Of a stretch of DNA of 64,000 bases, positions 56,524 to 64,000 are shown one piece after another (position 1 is the first letter of the stretch; each line of letters begins with the position of its first letter). The stretch is from NCBI GenBank assembly GCA_949128115.1, contig OX421962.1, positions 43,981,745 to 44,045,744 of the forward strand. Reading direction: 5' to 3'. The DNA is from Anaspis maculata (lineage: Eukaryota > Arthropoda > Insecta > Coleoptera > Scraptiidae). A model generated the notes under the pieces. That model was not told the DNA's origin, ran no database searches, and saw nothing but the letters and a program-made list of their open reading frames with translations. The position numbers were made by a program, and so were the translations under genes.

Positions 56524-57004
56524 GCCATAAAAAGTGACATGATTTCGTGAAGATTTTTCTTTTAAAGTATCTACTTCAGTATTTCACGTCACTTATTTTA
56601 GTCTGTGAACAGGTGGAGCTTGCCATATCGCTCATTGATTGGTAGAGCTGTACTTTGGGCAATCTTTTTCATCCTCCTTTATTTGAATTTGCATGGGGAG
56701 AAATGAGACGGCAGCGGAATTAGAGATAGCGGAATAGGGTATCTTGGCACAGGGATGTCTATTTCAAATCGGAAAGCGAACCTCAGCACCCTGCTGCCGT
56801 CTGAGTTCTCTCCGAATTCATGTAAACGAAAATGAAATGACGAGAATTTCTTAAAATGCAGCTCTACAGCCAATTAGCCATCTGACAATATTCACTCATT
56901 CATAGCACAAGCTTTGAAGCTTTATGTTCAATGTTTTGCTAGAAACTAACGACATAAGTCTTAGAAAAGAAAAATCTTCACGAAATCAGGTCACTTTATA
57001 TGGC
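56524..57004. repeat. foldback element, 480 bp
   Basis: AAAGTGACATGATTTCGTGA with AGATTTTTCTTTT pairs with AAAAGAAAAATCT and TCACGAAATCAGGTCACTTT. Inner pairs are GATTGGTAGAGCTG / CAGCTCTACAGCCAAT and GAGACGGCAGC / GCTGCCGTCT. Non-coding. Confidence 0.87.
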
Positions 57005-57366
57005 GGACCCTGAACAATTTGAAAAGGTAGTAGGCCGTTGGTTAAGGTGGATGCAACTTGTGATTTCTGAAGAGGATGGTAGATAGAATTCAGGCTACCT
57101 TGTGAAGATAACCGTGTGAATTCTTCGGTCGTGACTAAGATATTTTGTCATCAATTAGGTATGTCCCAGAAACTTTTGAAGTTGGTCGCCACAATTTTAC
57201 CATTTCTTGCTGAACCCATCCAGTACTAATGGACTGTTTCTGCCTTCTAATCTGGAAACGTTGCGCACTAATGTTTTATCGAGGATAAAGTATTTCCGTA
57301 TTTGTGAGTTGTTATTATAATAATCTGAATCATTAAAATGTTATAACCGTTATTTGGTTCATACGG

Positions 57367-57514
57367 GGTGTTTATAAATGTCTGCGATTGCATCGCTTTT
57401 GGAATTCCCTGAGCGGTTACTGCTGTCCTCTAAAATCCCGGGTGTTGCTGCGGCTTTTGGTCCAACACCCATGCCTACCGCGATCACAGACATTTATAAA
57501 CTTTAAACACCCTG
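57367..57514. mobile_element. mariner-type MITE, about 148 bp, TA target
   Basis: Ends CGGGGTGTTTATAAATGTCT and AGACATTTATAAACTTTAAA with CACCCTG, flanked by TA on both sides. The ends have the style of other CAGGGTGT elements in this window. Non-coding. Confidence 0.75.
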
Positions 57515-57515
57515 T

Positions 57516-58196
57516 ACATGCGGAGTAATAATTATTTTGGGTATGATACAAGGGGTGCATGATACTTATTCTAAACTGCTTGACAATTGAACTGCAACAC
57601 CTAAAAATTAGGGCGTTTTCAAATTGAGATAGCTTGAAAAATATTTGACGGATTCCAGAAATTCAGGCATGTGAGGGAAGATCATTTCTTTGACTATCGA
57701 GTGCTGGTATTGATGATAAGTTTGATTGCACAATTTGCCATATACAGGGTGCCAACGGAAAGCGTGCAGATATGGGCAATCTTTCACCTTGTACAACTTT
57801 CGAAAAAAAAAGTCCGAGATTTTTTCTATTACCTGCTTTTGAAAGGTTGTATCATTATGCTAAAATGGTCTTGGAATTTTAACTCTAACTTTTTTTTTCA
57901 AAAAATTGTGCTAAATTTTCTGAAATATGCACTTTCGGATTAAGAACAAGAAATAGAGATATTGTTTTCAAACGGCGTCCATATTGAATTTGCTTACGAA
58001 GATTTTCATTTGAGCCTCCACATCCCCTAGAAACTACCCCTTTTGGGACGCCGTCTCAGAACAAGACTACGATGACCCCACGCGTACAGCTCCCTAAAAA
58101 CCACCCCTTGACTTCAAGGGACAGGGACAGGGTTGGTATGATAAGACATGCAATACATGAAAATTCCAAAAAATGTCTTTTTCAACTGTTCCACTA
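57516..58196. other. gene-free stretch
   Basis: The frames at 57608-57796 and 57671-57943 are AT-driven and resemble nothing. One unpaired TACAGGGTGCCAACGG word lies at 57744. Confidence 0.35.
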
Positions 58197-58309
58197 AAAA
58201 AGTGATGCTACACGAAGTTGCGGAAGGACTGGTTTTTTAAAGGGTAGTTCTTTTTTCGAGAGGGTTGGGATGACTTACGCAAAGGGTCATCGTGTAGCAT
58301 CACTTTTTT
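58197..58309. repeat. short perfect inverted repeat (20-bp arms)
   Basis: AAAAAAGTGATGCTACACGA and TCGTGTAGCATCACTTTTTT, separated by about 72 bp that pair further in part (CTTTTTT, GGGTAG). A third GTGATGCTAC follows directly. Compact hairpin-forming element. Confidence 0.85.
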
Positions 58310-59189
58310 AGTGATGCTACAAATTTGCTCCAAATTTAAACAAGAATTTGTCAAAAAATGGATGGTCGATTTTAAAACAGTAAACGTAATCTGATAAGAC
58401 ATATTTTTGGCTACCAACTACAAAGTGTCTTCTGGTGTCAAACCATCATCCACATTAGGCTCTTTATTACACAGTAGAGAAGACTGCGGGTGAAAAAGCA
58501 TTTTCTGCAGTGGTGAAATATAAGCGAGTGGGAAAATTTTATTTGACTATTCAATAGTAACAAAAATAAAACAGATAGTAGATTTTACCAATCGGGTGTC
58601 AAATTTACACTCGGTAATTATAAAGGGAATGGAACATTGAAGTGCGTTGCTCACACTCCTCAAAGGGACAGTCGTTACAGGGAAGAGTTCTACGCTATTT
58701 CTGAGAACTTCATCTGGTGACTCCAAAAAAGCACAACTTTCCGCAACAAACCCAGATGACGCTAAGGTTACATATCACAAGAAAACATCTCATAAGCTGA
58801 AGCTGTCAGTATCGGAAAATGTGGATGTCTCTCCGACGTCGTGTCCTGCAAAGCCAACAACGTCCGGTGTGCTCCACAACGTGTTGTATCCGACTGAGTT
58901 CTCCTACTCCACCTGCTGGGTGACTCCAAGTATGACGTTTTACCCGCAACTGCCTGGACTCGAAACGCATCCACTCCTAATTGAGGAGTCAATGAAATAA
59001 AATTGAGCATAATATCACGATGACATGAAATGAGTATTTCAAGGACTTCACCGTTCTAGGCAGGAAAAGTCTTACAGTCCTACCTGGGAAGATGCCTGTA
59101 AAGTAAACATTACCTGTCAGATTCGGGCAAACTACTATTACCTCTGTTGTTTCTTATCTAATTGAGCCTTTCATGTGACACGCACGTTA
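58310..59189. other. gene-free stretch
   Basis: Contains an open frame at 58647-59000 (117 codons) with no known relative and no splice context. It is kept only as a remote possibility. Confidence 0.3.
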
Positions 59190-59191
59190 AT

Positions 59192-59478
59192 GGGGCCTTG
59201 CACTGCCACTTTTACACACCGAGGGCGCCACGACCGTTGGGGGCAAATTCGACAATTTTGACGGCGTTGACGCTTCAACGACCAGCGTCCGTCATTTCAT
59301 GTCTTGATTTGAAATTTGGATAACCTCTGTTTCTTGCTTGACGTCTCCAGTCACTGTCAGTTACTGGTCAAACTACTCAAACTCCCCTGTTTTTCCCGTC
59401 GTTACGGCCGCTTCATCGAAGAAGGCGCCCCCTACAGTAGTGGCGACCTCACGTTGAGTTTTTCAATTGCAAGGCCCC
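59192..59478. mobile_element. MITE with ISL2EU-like ends, 287 bp, AT target
   Basis: Ends GGGGCCTTGCA and TGCAAGGCCCC, flanked by AT on both sides, as in the 5.2-kb ISL2EU element (AT then GGGGTATAATCC). The shared GGGG start and AT target suggest a non-autonomous relative, but the rest of the ends differ. Non-coding inside. Confidence 0.6.
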
Positions 59479-59480
59479 AT

Positions 59481-60693
59481 TCTTTCTCTAATTATCTAGA
59501 AGAAAACTTTTTTCATTATTCTGTGACGTCACGTGGTGAACCATGCGGCAAACCAAACGTGACCTACTTTGCCGACATTTTGGCGTCTTCGAATCTGAAT
59601 CACGTTTTGTCAATTTTGACGTGCAATCCAAAACTTCAAATCACATGACATTTGTTGTCTGAATTAGAAACGACTGCACTAGCGAGAACAATTTTGAAAA
59701 AACGTCCTTTGAGTGGCTTTGAGGAAGGCAACCATGACGGCCACTAAGCTAGGTTAGCTCCGCAGATCAGTGAGAGAGCTTCTGGTAGCATTCCTGAATT
59801 TTTCTGTGGGCATCCCAGCAGGGTTTGTGTCTTGATAAATCGGTTTTCTTGGATCAAATCACGTTGATATTGGCCTAAGGGAACTTTATCCGGTGTAAAT
59901 AAATAATAGGTAGGTAGTTACGTATATCTTTCAATACATTACTCACTTATTTTCAGAACAGCGAACTCGGCCAGGCCGCTGCAAAACGGCCCTTAGCGGT
60001 AAACTCTCGGGTGAAATGAATTTGTTTTTGATTTATGCGTACAAACACTTCAGTCTTTCTAACTCCACCTCCTGCTCCAGGGGTACACGATAGGGGGGTA
60101 TTGGGAATATTCGAATGCTTTTCAAGTAATTTTAACGTGATTGTAATCAGAAAATTTTACTCACATTGGAACACAAAACACTCCAAAATTAACACAGAAG
60201 TTCTCTTATTTTCGCAAATTTTATTTCTATTATCACCATCTGTGACGGGCTAACTCTAGCCCCAGCGTGGCTGGTGTTGCTGTGTTGCTGAATGCTGCTG
60301 ATGCTTGCTTGCGGTAACACTTCACTTTTTTCTTGGCATCAGCTGTTTGTCTGGTGGACAGGCTGACGCGCTGGGATGATCGGAGTTCACCGCGTTCCCG
60401 ATTCCGTACGATATCTAGCGAGAAATTGTACCGCGTTATTTGGCGCCATCTGTTACGCACTCTGGTACCAGTAAGCGCGTGACGTCACGCGAAGTTTCCT
60501 TTATTTTTTTTCGGGGCCTAAATGTACGCAAAAAAATCAAATAAAAAACAAGTGAGCTCTACGAAGGCTCTAGTATTTGAATTCATTAAAATAATGAATT
60601 ATTAATAATTAATGGTTGATAATATGAATATGCTAGCAAAAAATTAAACTCTTTAGTGACCCAAAAACAACATTTTAAGGCAAATTGTGATGA
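59481..60693. other. gene-free stretch
   Basis: No gene supported. 60240-60490 is more G+C-rich and carries a GTGACGTCACGC word; it could be an old element end. Confidence 0.3.
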
Positions 60694-60701
60694 GCCGTGA
60701 C

Positions 60702-61357
60702 TAACGTGACCATACGTCCCGTTTCGAACGGGACTGTCCCTTTTTTCGGTTCTCCGTCCCGGTGTCCCCGAAAAGAGCCTCGGGACGCAAAATTGTCCCG
60801 TTTTCCCAAACCGCGGCACAAATGCACCAGTGTAGAAAGTCTTTTCTTTGAAATGAACAGATTGTGGACGTCTGAAAATACCAGTCACAGGTTCCCGTCC
60901 TTATGGCAATAACAAATACAATACAAATATACAATACAAAAAAAAACGTGCCAAGAACTTCATTCTTATCTAAAATCATCACCTGTATTGAAACCAATTT
61001 GTTCCTCTGACAAATATAAAAATAAATAACTGAACATTTTTGTTATGTGTTGCAAACTTTTCAAAGTAATAAATTAATACTTTTTGATAAATGAGAAGCT
61101 AATTTATATATTTTTTCATTGATAACCTAGGTCGGTGGTCGGTATTCATATAGGAAACTCACATTTGATCACGCTACTTGAGCTCCAAAATGTATGGATG
61201 GCCATCCAAATTCCATACATTTTGACGAGCAAGGGGCTTCTGTCGCCGCCACCTCTCTAAAGAGAAATGTATGTACCATGCTATTGGATTTCCAAATTAA
61301 AAAAAAATTCAAATTTTCGATGTCTCGTTTTGAGTCAAAAAATAAATGGTCACGTTA
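60702..61357. mobile_element. hAT-like non-autonomous element, 656 bp, 8-bp TSD with one mismatch
   Basis: Ends TAACGTGACCAT and ATGGTCACGTTA, flanked by GCCGTGAC (60694-60701) and GCCATGAC (61358-61365). Next to the left end the sequence CGTCCCGTTTCGAACGGGAC is a strong small palindrome. The mismatch in the duplication suggests an older insertion. No transposase. Confidence 0.8.
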
Positions 61358-61944
61358 GCCATGACTTCTTTAACCGTGGAGTGAACAACACGAAAAGGCG
61401 CAACGGGTGAGATTTCTGATCCTGACATTATTCTTGGCAAGATATTTACTAGCTGCGATCCACAGAGTAAGGTGAGAACAGCGGCTTTATCCTGAAAATT
61501 CTTCCTGAAATGAAGGGCAAACTGACACAAGAAGAAAGCTCTTCCAGTATGTACTCCTACGTCACCATTTATGTGTTGAAATGTTTCGCTGTGAAACTGG
61601 ACTGCAAGGGCGCCCCGTGTCTCGCTTTTCAAACACACAAGGGTTTGGTAAACTTTCCATTATACTGGAGAAAAGCAGCGACGTCGATGAGTGGCTCTAG
61701 CAGTGGAAATAGACCGACGTTGAACAAATGAGAAAAGAGAATTGCTGATCAACTTTAAGTATCTTTATAAGTATATAAGTATCTGTTTGAGAACTGCTGC
61801 CCTTGCATCCTTGATGGTGATTTATTGTAGGTACGGTGTGGTATGTTCATCATCAGCTCACTTTGGGTACAGGGTACAGGGCCGTATTTCTGCGCCATTC
61901 GATTCTCTAATTTAGTAAAGGCTCATTACATAGACCACAGACAT

Positions 61945-62170
61945 AGACTTTAACCGTAACCGTTAAAGCAACGCTAACGTTAATGTAGAAGCTTATAGAC
62001 TTGTACGAGACCGAGAACACAACGGTAGCAGGTTGCCGGTTTCCGGTTTCTGATTTTGGTGCTAACACCTGCTTCCGTTGTGTTCTCGATCTCATACATG
62101 AAATGTAAGTATAAGTCCAAACTTTTAAATTATGTTAGCGTTGCTGCTACGGTCGCGGTTGATGTATATG
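61945..62170. repeat. foldback MITE, about 225 bp
   Basis: GACCGAGAACACAACGGTAG pairs with CTTCCGTTGTGTTCTCGATC over a loop of about 30 bp. AACGCTAACGTTAA pairs with ATGTTAGCGTT further out. Strong hairpin. Confidence 0.85.
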
Positions 62171-63021
62171 TAAATGACGCTTAGGAGTACTAAGATATAC
62201 TACATTTCATTCGTTTTTGGACCGCGTGGGTTTGGAAGTACTTGTGTTACGTTGGTATGTAGATGTGCGTGGCAAAGCTGATTTGCTGCTAAGAATGGAC
62301 GACAACCCAGAGATTATTTTATTCACAGTTTTGATTGACATTTTGATAGGTAGGTACTGATAGAATGATGATGCAGAATTTTAGTAGGTATTTTAGCTAG
62401 TACCTAAGTACTTATGTGGTGTTCTCGTAAAAAAGTACGAAGTTATTCTTATTTTTCACTAGACATTATCTCCTGACATGGGTGTCCTGACCTCTGGTTA
62501 CAAGAGGACAGAGGATGCGATCAGTCGCAGTGTATTTGTAACACTTTGTAGCTGGCCTAGGTGTGTTCTTCCAACATGCCTAATTACTGTTCACTGCGGG
62601 TATGATGGCCAGCACCATTAACACCAAATAATGTTTTATCATATGGTTAAATGAGTTCTTACTTATTTTCTCAGGCTGTGAAGAATTATTTGATTAAACC
62701 ATAGTTGAAAATGTATCGGCAAATCACCGGTGCGATCTGATTTGACCAGAGCTGCCAAAAGGAGAGTGGAAGGAGGGGACGGACGTGGTGCTCAGTTCTT
62801 AGAGATGGGAATGGTACTACTTATTTTATGAGATATTCAGTGGTATATTTTTACCCCAATAGGTGGTGACTTCCCTTCCTTGTAATATTTTAGTAGGTAC
62901 CTACGCAATTTCAAGTGGGATACCCAAAAAGATGTTGGCATTCAAATTGCCCTGAAGCTTTGAAAATGTTTGGATTCTGAAACATCTTACACCAACTTCA
63001 AACAGGAGGTGTTTGATACAC
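62171..63021. other. gene-free stretch
   Basis: AT-rich with several TAGGTACCTAC-type words and no supported gene or element. Confidence 0.35.
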
Positions 63022-63024
63022 TTA

Positions 63025-63161
63025 GGGCTTGATACCAAGTTGCAGGCGCAAAGTTTGGGACGGCGTAACTCGCCGAATACAGAGGTCTGATTGGTTGGTA
63101 TCCGCCGTTGCTATGGTAACCGCACTTACGGCGGTCTCAGCCCCAACTTGGTATCGAGCCG
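63025..63161. mobile_element. Harbinger-type MITE, 137 bp, TSD TTA
   Basis: Ends GGGCTTGATACCAAGTTG and CAACTTGGTATCGAGCCG, flanked by TTA at 63022-63024 and 63162-63164, the usual TWA target of PIF/Harbinger elements. The inside has GGCGG and GGTAACCGC words and no coding. Confidence 0.83.
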
Positions 63162-63663
63162 TTAGAGTGCTCTGGTACTTATTTATTTTTTGATGACATT
63201 TTCACACAAGAAACGCTAGTTTACGATACTAGAGCGCTTTTTCAGGCCCGAAGCCGGGTTTGCCATCATGAGGCGTTACCGAATGCTGCGAAAGAGGCTG
63301 AGGGCCTGAAAATCCTGGAATGAAGCAGCGCTCGAGTGTCGTACAACATTTTACGTTACCGTTCTTCAAAATGAGAAAAAACTCGAATTTCTCATAGATT
63401 TGACATTACTTATGACAAATGTCAAGCGTGATACATAAACGGTAAAATCTATAAATATTTGATTATGTATCATTTTACACCTCGCTTTACACGTTATGTA
63501 TCCAATGAAACGAAAACGTAAAATAAATGTTTGAGAATAACACCCTGAACGAATTCTGAGGAATGAATAATATGTGCCGTTAATTTTTTCTTAGTTTGGT
63601 GCTCTAGTTTGTATAAGCAGAGTATAGAAATATGATTTTTTCTCATCAAGTCGTTTTGTTTAA

Positions 63664-63664
63664 T

Positions 63665-63728
<64 letters not shown>
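63664..63728 (+). repeat. TAGA tetranucleotide microsatellite
   Basis: About 16 uninterrupted TAGA units. On the minus strand it directly follows CTTAATAAATCAA, so it is the tail of the element described next. Confidence 0.97.
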
Positions 63729-63729
<1 letters not shown>

Positions 63730-64000
63730 TGATTTATTAAGTGTTCTTGTGCATAAACGCACTACACGAGTCAAGCAAAACAATAAGGTAAACATTTAAA
63801 TTAAAATTAAAACACACTTTATCACAGATGGGATAATATAAATCATTAACATTATCTAAACATAAATTATCAGTTAACATTTATCACATCTCGATGAAAA
63901 CGAGAGCAAACAAGCAGTCTGGACAACCTTCATCAGATATATCTACAAGAAAAAATCGCTTGGTTTCAAGCGGAAAAACTCGTCACAGCAATAAAAGGCC
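63729..64000 (-). mobile_element. 3' end of a non-LTR retrotransposon (LINE), cut by the window edge
   Basis: Read on the minus strand, a unique stretch ends in CTTAATAAATCAA, an AATAAA signal, and then a TCTA tetranucleotide tail. Several insect LINE clades end this way. Only about 270 bp are inside the window, so the reverse transcriptase, if present, would lie to the right. A simple microsatellite beside an old repeat is the alternative. Confidence 0.45.

Noticed and set aside
58647..59000. 117-codon open frame
   Set aside because: Longest unexplained plus-strand frame of the right third, but no known family, no promoter and no splice signals. A database search could change this.
61309..61638. 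109-codon minus-strand open frame
   Set aside because: It runs across the right border of a hAT-like element and starts from a non-ATG codon; probably chance or a lost exon. No family seen.

Overview
This is eukaryotic, almost certainly insect, nuclear DNA. It is AT-rich and gene-poor, with GT-AG introns and frequent GTAGGTACCTAC-type motifs. Three genes belong to the insect gustatory receptor (Gr) family. The repeat style and the short GTAGGTACC words suggest a hemipteran such as a whitefly or aphid relative, but Lepidoptera share such words, so the order is inference.

Layout. From 1 to 5.1 kb: 16-bp repeat arrays in opposite orientation, foldback (long inverted repeat) elements, no gene. 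From 5.1 to 14.4 kb: three two-exon Gr genes, one on + (5148-6388) and two tandem paralogues on - (7900-10206 and 12966-14316). From 15.9 to 21.1 kb: an apparently intact 5.2-kb DNA transposon of the PIF/Harbinger-ISL2EU type. It carries a SWIM plus YqaJ-like nuclease gene (+) and a THAP plus DDE transposase gene (-), facing each other. It has inverted ends flanked by AT and sits inside a decayed Tc1/mariner-like (DUF4817-type) transposase pseudogene. From 22 to 29.6 kb: nested foldbacks and hAT-type elements. From 30.4 to 42.1 kb: a probable two-exon gene for a small secreted Cys-rich protein with MPAM repeats. Its 11.2-kb intron is packed with elements nested up to three deep. From 42 to 64 kb: more foldbacks, short inverted-repeat elements, tRNA-like SINE heads, a GC-rich first exon with signal peptide (54.0 kb) that resembles the start of an anosmin-like protein, and a LINE 3' end at the right edge.

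How the parts work together. The Gr genes would encode seven-transmembrane chemosensory channel subunits in the plasma membrane of taste neurons. The two ISL2EU proteins would act together in their own transposition. The most unusual feature at window scale is the density of inverted-repeat elements: about 20 foldbacks and seven hAT-like elements with 8-bp target duplications. Several are stacked inside each other, so insertion order can be read directly.

Limits. All exon joins are read by eye from splice signals, frame and family resemblance. Repeat boundaries are approximate unless a duplication is quoted.
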